Assembly: GCA_020718965.1 (NCBI GenBank)
Contig: DYRE01000084.1
Span: forward strand, 1-8,466
DNA from: Desulfomonile tiedjei
GTDB taxonomy: Bacteria; Desulfobacterota; Desulfomonilia; Desulfomonilales; Desulfomonilaceae
Reading direction: 5' to 3'
DNA length: 8,466 bases
The notes beneath the pieces were generated by a model. The model worked only from the letters and a program-made list of their open reading frames with translations, ran no database searches and was not told the origin of the DNA. Positions 1-6,625 of this stretch are shown piece by piece. How positions within the stretch are numbered: the stretch's first letter is position 1; every line of letters begins with the position of its first letter. The translations under genes and the position numbers were made by a program.

Positions 1-29
1 CCTTAGGATAAGATTTGGCGTCTGAATCC

Positions 30-47
30 GAGGCGTAACTTCGCCTC
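30..47. repeat. Perfect 6-bp hairpin beyond the 3' end of the cationic peptide gene
   Basis: GAGGCG (30-35) and CGCCTC (42-47) form a perfect GC-rich stem around the six-base loop TAACTT. It lies 66 bp past the stop of the minus-strand peptide gene, so it could end that transcript. No T-run follows on the minus strand, so it is not a textbook intrinsic terminator. It could equally belong to a gene outside the left edge. Confidence 0.35.
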
Positions 48-113
48 ATGAAAACGACGTTGTCTGAACTGATGACAAGCTGTGAACCTGTCATTTCAGA
101 GCTGTTAAATGTT

Positions 114-377
114 TCAAATGCGCCGACCTGGGCAGACTGTGACCCATCGCCAGCGTTTGCACTGGCCAAACCTGTTGAAGCGCACGCAACGTCTAACTTT
201 GTAACATCGATGTCTGTAACGGACAGTGTACGCCAGACGTTGATCGTTAACTGCGGTGGTAGGTTGTATCCCGGTTGTTTGCGTAGAAGTCCCGCTTGCT
301 GTTGATACGCCTTGGGCCCCAATAAAGAGAAGAGCCCCTGCTACCAATCCCATGAAGGCCAGTGTCAATTTCTTCAT
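114..377 (-). CDS. Small exported cationic four-cysteine protein
   Basis: This 87-residue protein is not recognised as a named family. Residues 1-27 look like a Sec signal peptide: Lys-Lys after Met, a hydrophobic stretch LTLAFMGLVAGALLFIG, and small residues (A-Q-G-V-S-T-A-S) for cleavage. A Ser/Thr-rich linker (about 28-45) leads to a highly basic tail (47-87) with about 14 Arg/Lys. Its four cysteines, C58, C64, C73 and C82, are spaced C-x5-C-x8-C-x8-C and could form two disulfides once exported. The tail is also rich in aromatics (Y, F, W). The start is well supported: AGGAGG lies 7 bases before the ATG, and an extended -10 promoter lies upstream. The opposite-strand reading frame over the same bases lacks such signals. 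The gene diverges from the efflux operon. A periplasmic or secreted nucleic-acid-, envelope- or membrane-binding peptide is plausible, but the function is unknown. Confidence 0.8.
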   Translation of the reverse strand: MKKLTLAFMGLVAGALLFIGAQGVSTASGTSTQTTGIQPTTAVNDQRLAYTVRYRHRCYKVRRCVRFNRFGQCKRWRWVTVCPGRRI

Positions 378-428
378 AGCAAACTCCTCCTAGTTCCTTA
401 CGCGTTTTTTCAGACCAAGTATGCCAAG

Positions 429-437
429 ATTATAACA
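429..437 (-). promoter_or_regulatory. Extended -10 promoter of the cationic peptide gene
   Basis: On the minus strand the sequence TGTTATAAT is a perfect extended -10 element (TGn + TATAAT). No good -35 is seen 16-18 bp upstream, which is typical of extended -10 promoters. Initiation near position 422 would give a leader of about 45 bases ending in the AGGAGG ribosome site. Confidence 0.6.
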
Positions 438-518
438 GCCCTGTCATTTTATCCACTGATTTGTTTCTAACAGATTGGTCGACAAAACCACTTGAAGCCA
501 ACAAAACGCTATTCGTAA

Positions 519-573
519 TTGCGATGTCAAATTACACGAGTTTTGGTATCATCGTTTACGTGTAATATCGCAA
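519..573. promoter_or_regulatory. Interrupted inverted repeat in the divergent control region
   Basis: TTGCGAT (519-525) and ATTACACG (531-538), separated by five bases, are mirrored by CGTGTAAT (559-566) followed directly by ATCGCAA (567-573). All 15 arm bases pair across a 20-base centre. A smaller mirror, GTAATT (515-520) with AATTAC (529-534), overlaps the left arm. The element lies between the divergent peptide and efflux promoters, so a regulator-binding site is the natural reading. A leader hairpin is possible if transcription starts farther upstream. Confidence 0.5.
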
Positions 574-578
574 ATCTT

Positions 579-608
579 GTTGGGCGAATCCATTTTGGGT
601 TCGACAAC
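579..608. promoter_or_regulatory. Imperfect palindrome over the efflux operon -35 (candidate operator)
   Basis: GTTG (579-582) pairs with CAAC (605-608), and CGAATCC (585-591) pairs with GGGTTCG (597-603) with one T-G wobble. The loop is ATTTT, and a small GG/A internal mismatch breaks the stem. The right arm covers the proposed -35, as a repressor operator would. As RNA it could form a stable hairpin if a start site farther upstream is used. Confidence 0.45.
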
Positions 609-628
609 GCTTCGCCGTGACATATAAC
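601..628 (+). promoter_or_regulatory. Candidate sigma-70 promoter of the efflux operon
   Basis: TCGACA (601-606, five of six matches to TTGACA) and TATAAC (623-628, five of six matches to TATAAT) are 16 bp apart. Initiation near 635 would leave a very short leader just ahead of the GAGGAG ribosome site at 639-644. A second -10-like TAATAT (563-568) lacks a well-spaced -35. Confidence 0.45.
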
Positions 629-650
629 AGGACTCAATGAGGAGTGGATT

Positions 651-1835
651 ATGGTCTCAAACTCCAGACTGTCGATAATACTATTGACCGCTCTATTTAC
701 AACTTTTGTTCTTGGTTGTTCTAGGGAAGCGGAAAAAAAAACAACCCGGATTCCAAAGGTTACGGTAAGCGTACCGGTGCAGGTGGAAGCCGAGAGGCGT
801 CTTGATTATACGGGTTCAACGGCTGCTCTGGAATACGTCGATATCAGAGCCAGAGTGGCCGGTTTTCTGGAGAAGATCAATTTTGATCCCAAACAAAAAG
901 TAAAGAAGGGGGATCTCCTTTTTGTTATCGACCCTCGACAGTATCAGGCCGCAGTGGATGAAGCCAAGGCTCAACTTGATTCTAAGGAGGCGTCTTTCAA
1001 ACTTGCCAGGATTGACGAAGAAATCGCCAAGACATTAGAGTCGAAAGAGGCCATTAGCTGGCTAAAACTTCAACAGGCCGAGGCAAAAAGCGCGGTCTCA
1101 AAATCTGATTTAGATCTTGCGTCGGCTAATCTCGATCAGGCCAAGTTAAACCTGGAGTATACGCAAGTGACATCCCCCATCAATGGACGGGTAAGTCGAA
1201 ACCTAGTTGATGTAGGGAATCTCGTAGGCGCCACAGAGAAAACCCTCCTCACAACGGTTGTGAATGATGAATTCATCTATTGCTACTTTAACGTAAGTGA
1301 AATGGATCTTATGATTCTCAAGCGCTTGTACCCATTGCCACGGATTCCTGATCCGCTGAAGGCGGTAAAGATGAAAGTGTTTCTGGGGTTGGCTGACGAG
1401 GAAGGGTTTCCTCATGAAGGGCGCCTCGATTTCACTGACACTGTTGTCAGCCCCTCTACCGGAACTATTCAGTTTCGCGCGATTTTCCCAAATCACGATG
1501 GGTTGCTCTTGCCTGGAATGTTCGCCCGAGTTCGAATTCCTTACGGCAAATTTTCAGCGCTTCTTGTGCCCGAGGCTGCCATACAGTTTGACCAGGGCGG
1601 AAGATATCTGCTCGTCGTTGACAGTCAGAATATCGTCAGACAGAAAAGGATCAAGATGGGACAGGAAGAGGCCAACGGAATGAGAGTCATTGATGAAGGG
1701 ATTTCTCCCGACGACCGAGTCATAATCTCTGGATTGCAAAGGGCCAGGCCAGGGTTTCCGGTTAAACCGGTTTCAACGTCCAGCCCCTCTCAAGAAACTG
1801 ATGATCAACAAAAAGAAAAGCCCGTCAAAAAATAA
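651..1835 (+). CDS. RND efflux periplasmic adaptor lipoprotein (membrane fusion protein, AcrA/MexA type)
   Basis: This 394-residue protein is the periplasmic adaptor that would join the RND pump encoded next to an outer-membrane channel. The N-terminus has a lipoprotein signal ending in the lipobox V-L-G-C, with C23 as the lipidated residue. The first lipoyl half and barrel strands follow (about 52-95, including RARVAGFLEKI and GDLLFVIDPRQY). Next comes an Ala/Lys/Glu-rich coiled-coil hairpin (about 96-170). The second lipoyl half has the family signature T-S-P-I-N-G-R-V near 174-181. The beta-barrel and membrane-proximal domains follow, with G-T-I-Q-F-R-A at 271-277, L-P-G-M-F-A-R-V at 287-294 and V-P-E-A-A-I at 306-311. 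The last 25 or so residues form a polar, Lys/Gln/Ser-rich tail. GAGGAG lies 6 bases before the ATG. The length is normal for the family. The substrate cannot be told from sequence. Confidence 0.95.
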   Translation: MVSNSRLSIILLTALFTTFVLGCSREAEKKTTRIPKVTVSVPVQVEAERRLDYTGSTAALEYVDIRARVAGFLEKINFDPKQKVKKGDLLFVIDPRQYQAAVDEAKAQLDSKEASFKLARIDEEIAKTLESKEAISWLKLQQAEAKSAVSKSDLDLASANLDQAKLNLEYTQVTSPINGRVSRNLVDVGNLVGATEKTLLTTVVNDEFIYCYFNVSEMDLMILKRLYPLPRIPDPLKAVKMKVFLGLADEEGFPHEGRLDFTDTVVSPSTGTIQFRAIFPNHDGLLLPGMFARVRIPYGKFSALLVPEAAIQFDQGGRYLLVVDSQNIVRQKRIKMGQEEANGMRVIDEGISPDDRVIISGLQRARPGFPVKPVSTSSPSQETDDQQKEKPVKK

Positions 1836-1850
1836 CCGGAGAAGAAAATT

Positions 1851-4800
1851 ATGCTCAGTCGTTTTTTCATCAACCGGCCGGTTTTTGCCTCCGTCGTTTC
1901 GATACTAATTATGGTGGCCGGAGGGATTTGTATTTTTTCCCTACCGGTGTCTCAATTTCCTGAAATCACTCCTCCAATGGTTCAGGTAACAGCTTCCTAT
2001 CCCGGAGCGAATCCAAAAGTTGTTGCGGACACAGTGGCGGCGCCAATCGAACAGCAGGTGAATGGCGTAGAAAACATGATCTACATGTCCAGCACATGCA
2101 GTATAGACGGTTCCTATACACTTAAGATTACATTTGAACTGGGCACTGACATCGACATGGCGACTGTCCTGGTTCAAAACAGGGTAGCCTGGGCTATGGC
2201 GTCACTTCCGCCGGAGGTTCAACGTCAGGGGGTGACTACCAAGAAAGCTTCGACTTCTTTCGTAACTGTTCTCTGTCTCTATTCTCCAGATGAATCGCAT
2301 GGCGACCTTTTCCTGACAAATTTTGTGACTACGACGATAAAGGACGAACTTAACCGGTTGCACGGTGTTGGAGATTTAAGCGTCTTCCCGGCAAAAGACT
2401 ACAGCATGAGAATCTGGTTGGATCCCAACAGGCTCGAGTACAACAATCTAACTACGAATGATGTGGTGAACGCTCTGAAAAGTCAAAATGTTCAAGTGGC
2501 GGCGGGACGAGTTGGTCAAGAACCGGCTCCCCTTGGCCAAGTCATGGACCTTCAGGTCAATACACTTGGTAGGTTGACTGATCCTGAACAGTTTGAAGAT
2601 ATAATTGTTAAGACTGGACAGGGAGGGAGTGTTGTTCGTGTCCGTGATATAGGTCGAGTCGAACTGGGAGCGAAAAGCTATGACACACTATCCTTCTACA
2701 ACGGTATGCCGTCCGTAACGATAGTTGTGTACCAGGCTCCAGGATCTAACGCCCTTGATGTGGCGGACGAAGTACGTCGGGCCATGAACGAAATGAAAAA
2801 GAGTTTTCCTCAGGGAGTTGATTACGCTGTTGTATATGAATCATCGGAGTTTGTTCGAGCCTCCATCAAGGAGGTCGTCATTACTCTTATTGAAGCTTTT
2901 ATTCTGGTTTTTATAGTTGTTTTCATTTTTCTCCAGGACTGGCGTGCGACATTAGTCCCTGCGACAACCATCCCTGTTTCTCTGATAGGCGCCTTCGCTC
3001 TGATGTACGCTTTGGGATTTTCCATCAACATGCTGACGTTGTTTGGATTGGTACTGGCCATCGGGATAGTGGTCGACGACGCTATAGTGGTTGTGGAGAA
3101 TGTCGACAGGAATATGATCCAACACGGATTGTCGCCAAAAGACGCTTCAATCAGAGCCATGGATGAGATCACGGGAGCGATTATCGGTATCACTCTTGTC
3201 CTTATGGCAGTTTTTGTTCCGGCGTCATTCCTGAGTGGAATTTCAGGCCAGCTTTATAGACAGTTCTCCCTGACTATTGCCGTCACGACTTTACTTAGCG
3301 CTGTTAACGCTCTTACACTGAAGCCAGTGCAGTGTTCTCTGTGGCTAAGACCACCGGAGGGAAAGCCGAAAAACTTCTTTTTCAGAAGATTTGAGGATTT
3401 GTTTCAAAGACTTACAGCCCTTTACACAACTATAGTGAGTTTTTTAGTTGGGCATATTCCAGTGATGATTGTTTGCTGGGTGTTGGCTGTGGCATTGACT
3501 TACTACGGTTTTTCCAAAGTCCCTACGGGATTTCTTCCTCCAGAAGATGACGGTCTTATAATATTGAACGCCCAACTGCCAGATGGCGCTTCGCTTCAAA
3601 GGACCAATGAGGTCATGAAGAAAGTGATGGAGGTTATAAAGACCACCGATGGCGTCACCTGTTATTCGGTTCTTCCGGGATCATCCATGCTGGATGGGAT
3701 TGGTCCAACACTCGGAAGCGGATTCATAGCCCTAGCTCCATGGGATGAAAGATTGAAGAAGGGTTTAAGTAAACAGGCTATCATGAGCGAACTTTCCCAA
3801 AGGTTATCCGAGATCCAGGAGGCAATTGTTTTTCCTTTTTCGAAACCACCAATTTCAGGTTTGGGTCAAAGTGGTGGATTTGAAATGTGGATTCAGGACA
3901 GAGGAGGCGTTGGTCTGGATGCCCTTGGGCAGAGCGCGTCTCAGATTGTTAGGGAGGCTCAACAGAGCGCTGAATTCAGATCTGTCAACACAACATTCCG
4001 ATCAGGAGTGCCTGCGATATTTGTGGACATAGATCGCGTCAAAGCTATGACTCTTCACGTTCCTTTACAATCACTGTTTGACGCTTTGCAGGCTTATATG
4101 GGCTCTACTTATGTCAATGATTTCAACCAATTTGGACGCACATGGCAGGTTATGGTCCAGGCCGACGCTAAACATCGCTCAACTGCGGGAGACATTGCCC
4201 GCCTTCAGGTAAGAAACCTTGAAGGTCAGATGGTCCCTTTGGGGACGCTTGCCAAGATTCGATATTCTTTGGGACCATTGCGGATAGACAGGTACAACAT
4301 GTTTTCAGCAGTACGGATATTGGGTGAACCCGCGGATGGAGTCAGTTCAGGCCAAGCGCTCAAAGCTATGGAAAATCTGGCCCAAGAGAATCTTCCAATC
4401 GGAGCTGGATATGAATGGTCGGGCATGGCCTATCAGGAGATGAAGGCAGGTGGGAAGGTTTTCATGGTTTTCGGCATGGCGATATTCATAGTTGTCCTAA
4501 TACTGGCAGCCCAGTATGAAAACTGGGTCGATCCAATAGCCGTTGTCGCCGTTGTCCCTCTCGCCGTTTTGGGAGCTATTACAGGCCTGTTAGTTAGAGG
4601 CATGGATAACAACCTCTACACGCAGGTCGGCTTAGTCCTGCTCGTTGGACTGTCGGCCAAGAATGCTATTCTGGTAGTTGAATTTGCACGGGAAAAACAG
4701 GCGGCGGGAATGGGTGCTATTGAAGCTGCTGTAGAAGGAGCCAGGCTACGTTTTAGGGCCATTCTGATGACGTCATTCGCGTTTATTGTGGGCGTATCTC

Positions 4801-4955
4801 CGCTGGTCGTGGCTCAGGGCGCAGGAGCGGCCAGTCGGCAGGCTTTGGGTACCGCCGTATGCGCCGGAATGCTTGGGGTTACAATGCTTGGAGTGTTTTT
4901 TACTCCGGCTCTTTATGTTTTCATGCAGAAATTCAAGAAATTTAAGAGAAAATGA
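1851..4955 (+). CDS. RND multidrug efflux transporter, HAE1 family (AcrB/MexB type)
   Basis: This 1034-residue inner-membrane pump would exchange protons for export of hydrophobic or amphiphilic compounds through the adaptor encoded just upstream. It opens with the family signature F-F-I-N-R-P-V-F-A and the first membrane helix. A periplasmic porter domain carries Y-P-G-A-N-P near 50-55. Transmembrane helices 2-6 lie near 337-490. Helix 4 contains G-I-V-V-D-D-A-I-V-V-V-E-N-V, whose D409 and D410 correspond to the AcrB proton-relay pair D407/D408. The second half repeats the plan, with G-F-L-P-P-E-D-D-G near 560-568. K937 in L-S-A-K-N-A-I and R969 before A-I-L-M-T-S match the other relay residues, AcrB K940 and R971. 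All key residues are present, so the pump should be active. A GGAG ribosome site lies 9 bases before the ATG, 15 bp after the adaptor stop, so the two genes are one operon. No outer-membrane channel gene follows. The lysine-rich end is ordinary. Confidence 0.97.
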   Translation: MLSRFFINRPVFASVVSILIMVAGGICIFSLPVSQFPEITPPMVQVTASYPGANPKVVADTVAAPIEQQVNGVENMIYMSSTCSIDGSYTLKITFELGTDIDMATVLVQNRVAWAMASLPPEVQRQGVTTKKASTSFVTVLCLYSPDESHGDLFLTNFVTTTIKDELNRLHGVGDLSVFPAKDYSMRIWLDPNRLEYNNLTTNDVVNALKSQNVQVAAGRVGQEPAPLGQVMDLQVNTLGRLTDPEQFEDIIVKTGQGGSVVRVRDIGRVELGAKSYDTLSFYNGMPSVTIVVYQAPGSNALDVADEVRRAMNEMKKSFPQGVDYAVVYESSEFVRASIKEVVITLIEAFILVFIVVFIFLQDWRATLVPATTIPVSLIGAFALMYALGFSINMLTLFGLVLAIGIVVDDAIVVVENVDRNMIQHGLSPKDASIRAMDEITGAIIGITLVLMAVFVPASFLSGISGQLYRQFSLTIAVTTLLSAVNALTLKPVQCSLWLRPPEGKPKNFFFRRFEDLFQRLTALYTTIVSFLVGHIPVMIVCWVLAVALTYYGFSKVPTGFLPPEDDGLIILNAQLPDGASLQRTNEVMKKVMEVIKTTDGVTCYSVLPGSSMLDGIGPTLGSGFIALAPWDERLKKGLSKQAIMSELSQRLSEIQEAIVFPFSKPPISGLGQSGGFEMWIQDRGGVGLDALGQSASQIVREAQQSAEFRSVNTTFRSGVPAIFVDIDRVKAMTLHVPLQSLFDALQAYMGSTYVNDFNQFGRTWQVMVQADAKHRSTAGDIARLQVRNLEGQMVPLGTLAKIRYSLGPLRIDRYNMFSAVRILGEPADGVSSGQALKAMENLAQENLPIGAGYEWSGMAYQEMKAGGKVFMVFGMAIFIVVLILAAQYENWVDPIAVVAVVPLAVLGAITGLLVRGMDNNLYTQVGLVLLVGLSAKNAILVVEFAREKQAAGMGAIEAAVEGARLRFRAILMTSFAFIVGVSPLVVAQGAGAASRQALGTAVCAGMLGVTMLGVFFTPALYVFMQKFKKFKRK

Positions 4956-5065
4956 AATCTGTTTGCAGCGACACGTTCAGTTATACCTGTGTGAAGATAT
5001 GGGCGCGGCGGATTCAATTTCGCTGAACAGGCCAATTCGAGTCGGATCTCTCCCCATCCCTGCAT

Positions 5066-5124
5066 GGTTAATTGCAACTGCTATAGTCTTAATAACCTGA
5101 TATAAATCCCAAAGTTGATTAACC
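5066..5124. repeat. Bulged inverted repeat in the spacer after the pump gene
   Basis: GGTTAATTGCAACT (5066-5079) mirrors AGTTGATTAACC (5113-5124) with a two-base bulge, around an AT-rich 33-base centre. The centre contains AATAACC (5091-5097), which could pair with the left arm instead, so two alternative folds exist. The 262-bp spacer 4956-5217 otherwise shows no convincing gene or T-tailed terminator. The repeat may slow or end the operon transcript, or act in the leader of the small genes downstream. Confidence 0.3.
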
Positions 5125-5195
5125 TCTATGGACAATCTCAGCGAAAAAAGAGATAAATTAAAAAGAACCATTTAGTTCTCAAGAAAGTAATAGCG

Positions 5196-5208
5196 CCCTG
5201 GCAGGGGG
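5196..5208 (+). promoter_or_regulatory. Ribosome site that sets the zinc-ribbon gene start
   Basis: AGGGGG (5203-5208) directly abuts an ATG at 5209, which leaves no room for initiation there. It sits 9 bases before the ATG at 5218, a normal distance, so 5218 is the better start. CCCT (5196-5199) can pair with AGGG (5203-5206) around a three-base loop and might partly hide the site. Confidence 0.5.
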
Positions 5209-5217
5209 ATGCCCGAT

Positions 5218-5457
5218 ATGACATGGAAATGCCCGAAATGTGGAAATGATAAAATACTTGAAGTCTGTAAAGGCGCCAAAGTGTCCTCAGAGATTTTCTT
5301 TATAAGCGGCGAGTTGGAGCACGGAGACATTCGAATCGAAGACTGCGACTTCGTGGGGTATGAATGCGGGAATTGCGGGTATAGGTTACCGGCAACATCT
5401 GAATCGGGCCTGTTGGATTATTTGGAATACCAGAGGATATGCGATATTATTCAGTAG
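5218..5457 (+). CDS. Small two-CXXC zinc-ribbon-like protein
   Basis: This 79-residue protein (82 if started at 5209) has W-K-C-P-K-C-G-N-D near its N-terminus and Y-E-C-G-N-C-G-Y in its second half. The two CXXC knuckles are about 45 residues apart and would be expected to bind one structural zinc. Two further cysteines, one shortly after the first knuckle and one in E-D-C-D-F just before the second, are not needed for a simple ribbon. The segment between the knuckles is acidic. Zinc ribbons of this size occur in many unrelated proteins, so no function is assigned. The start at 5218 is chosen because the ribosome site is correctly spaced only for that ATG. The next gene starts 12 bases after the stop with its ribosome site on this stop codon, so the two are probably co-translated. 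Confidence 0.75.
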   Translation: MTWKCPKCGNDKILEVCKGAKVSSEIFFISGELEHGDIRIEDCDFVGYECGNCGYRLPATSESGLLDYLEYQRICDIIQ

Positions 5458-5469
5458 GAGTTTCTGGAA

Positions 5470-5685
5470 ATGACGACAAACGAAAAAATACTATTTGACG
5501 CGCTGAAACAATCGCTTAACTTGATCAGCGATTTGATTGAGTCTGACGATTTAACTGGATTTGTCGCCAAGAACAGAGATTTTATTGAAATGGTTGTTTC
5601 AGATGGAAAAGATGCTCTGAGTGTCGTTGATCCGGCGTTGACAGCCATTTGCAAGGGAGACTCGTGCAGATTTTCATTGTCTTGA
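5470..5685 (+). CDS. Small acidic protein of unknown function
   Basis: This 71-residue protein is not recognised. It is mostly helical in appearance, with an amphipathic first half (about 5-30) rich in Leu, Ile, Asp and Glu. No signal peptide or membrane segment is seen. A short C-terminal stretch A-I-C-K-G-D-S-C-R contains a Cys-x4-Cys pair. The ribosome site AGGAG (5456-5460) overlaps the TAG stop of the zinc-ribbon gene and lies 9 bases before the ATG, which points to translational coupling and perhaps a shared complex. A cytoplasmic accessory or regulatory protein is possible but cannot be shown. Confidence 0.65.
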   Translation: MTTNEKILFDALKQSLNLISDLIESDDLTGFVAKNRDFIEMVVSDGKDALSVVDPALTAICKGDSCRFSLS

Positions 5686-5702
5686 TTTAGAAATCTCTAA
5701 AT
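5685..5702. terminator. AT-rich hairpin between convergent genes
   Basis: ATTTAGA (5685-5691) and TCTAAAT (5696-5702) form a perfect 7-bp stem with the loop AATC. The stem begins on the last base of the stop codon of the 71-residue gene. The spacer to the converging methyltransferase stop is only 50 bp. The stem is AT-rich and no real T-run follows, so this is at best a weak terminator. Confidence 0.3.
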
Positions 5703-5735
5703 TTGAGAGTTATGGGGCAGTCTTCCGGCATCAGG

Positions 5736-6479
5736 TCATTTCCTTGCCACTATAAGAATTTCAGATGCCAACCTCGGATGATTGCCGGCGATTTTTTTGA
5801 TAATCTGCCTGTATGATTCGTAGTTTTCAAGCTTTCTTATGGCCCGAATTCGATTTCTGAACAGCCTGAATCCTGCTACATGGATGACCTGAAATCCTGC
5901 CTCACGAATTTCTGAAATCAATGAATCATAGGAGTAAAAAGCTATTCTGGACGCGCGGGAAGCCCTCTTCCAGTCACTTTCGGCGTTGAAGGCGACAGCC
6001 TCGGGTGACTTATGAAGGCGTCTTCCCATTCTTTTTAGTGTGGAAAAAATGGTTGGAGTAAAATAAATGGGGTTATATACAAAAAGGAGTCCAGGCGATT
6101 TTAGTATTTCATAGAAGTCTCTTAATAGCGCTGATGAGTTGTCCAGATACATGAGAATCTCATTCAGGATTATGACGTCTGCAACCCCAGAGCGTAAGGG
6201 CAGTTGACTTGCCAGGTTAACCTGGGCGAGGCCTGAATAGACCGATGCTTGGTAAGCCTGTTCCAGTTCTGACGGCCAAAGCTCAAGCCCAAACCAGTCA
6301 ATACCCGAGAGGTCCTTGCAGAACAAAGCCATGTTTCCAGGCCCGCAGGCCGCATCAATTACACTGATCGACTGACCGTTCCCGTCTAGGCTACGCCTTT
6401 CAAGATATTCCCGAATCCTCTGAAAGTGGGCGTATTTTAGCTTGGCGTCGAATCGATTGGGTGATGGTTTCGGTTTCAG
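5736..6479 (-). CDS. Class I SAM-dependent methyltransferase, probable CTG start
   Basis: From the CTG at 6479 this is a 247-residue cytoplasmic methyltransferase. The SAM-binding glycine loop (motif I) reads V-I-D-A-A-C-G-P-G-N at 40-49. An acidic residue ending strand 2 (E66 in F-G-L-E-L) should hold the SAM ribose. The motif IV region reads D-V-I-I-L-N-E-I-L-M-Y at 101-111. The C-terminal part, with a loop and strand ending I-L-I-V-A-R-K, is normal for methyltransferase type 11/12 folds. The acceptor substrate is unknown. The first ATG (6332) falls just after motif I and would delete it. The open frame continues upstream to a TAG at 6540-6542 with no ATG, GTG or TTG. A CTG at 6477-6479 has AGGGGA (6487-6492) 7 bases upstream and gives a full-length domain. 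A frameshift near the N-terminus is the main alternative. Confidence 0.8.
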   Translation of the reverse strand: MKPKPSPNRFDAKLKYAHFQRIREYLERRSLDGNGQSISVIDAACGPGNMALFCKDLSGIDWFGLELWPSELEQAYQASVYSGLAQVNLASQLPLRSGVADVIILNEILMYLDNSSALLRDFYEILKSPGLLFVYNPIYFTPTIFSTLKRMGRRLHKSPEAVAFNAESDWKRASRASRIAFYSYDSLISEIREAGFQVIHVAGFRLFRNRIRAIRKLENYESYRQIIKKIAGNHPRLASEILIVARK

Positions 6480-6486
6480 CGTTTTT

Positions 6487-6492
6487 TCCCCT
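6487..6492 (-). promoter_or_regulatory. Ribosome site before the proposed CTG start
   Basis: On the minus strand AGGGGA is followed by seven bases and then CTG. The nearby ATG at 6496-6498 is out of frame with the methyltransferase, lacks a ribosome site, and would give only a 32-residue peptide overlapping the gene. Confidence 0.45.
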
Positions 6493-6506
6493 GAACATTG
6501 GAGATC

Positions 6507-6625
6507 TGGAGTGATCCGGTATTGTTCAAAGATCCCACTCTAGGATCACAGATTATTAAAGACTTTTACAAAAGCCATCTTCACAGATGACATTTTTGAG
6601 AACGCATGCCTTCTGGATCACTCCA
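6507..6625. repeat. GGATCACTCC inverted repeat with a third half-copy
   Basis: TGGAGTGATCC (6507-6517) and GGATCACTCCA (6615-6625) are exact 11-base reverse complements. A third copy of the core, GGATCAC (6543-6549), lies between them and pairs with the left copy as well. All lie upstream of the methyltransferase start. They could be operator sites for its promoter, a leader structure, or the ends of a small degenerate element. Confidence 0.4.

Noticed and set aside
48..305. 85-codon plus-strand open frame over the cationic peptide gene
   Set aside because: It has no ribosome site or signal features, while the minus-strand gene on the same bases has a signal peptide, AGGAGG and an extended -10.
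2822..3193. 123-codon minus-strand open frame within the pump gene
   Set aside because: It is an antisense shadow of the conserved transmembrane region containing the proton-relay aspartates.
4977..5171. 64-codon minus-strand open frame in the spacer after the pump
   Set aside because: There is no convincing ribosome site and no recognisable protein; it overlaps the inverted repeat and reads like a chance frame.
5128..5175. 15-codon plus-strand mini-frame rich in Lys/Arg
   Set aside because: It lacks a ribosome site and is too short to support.
6170..6358. 62-codon minus-strand open frame starting just upstream of the methyltransferase's first ATG
   Set aside because: It is out of frame with the methyltransferase, whose motif I is read in the other frame across the same bases.
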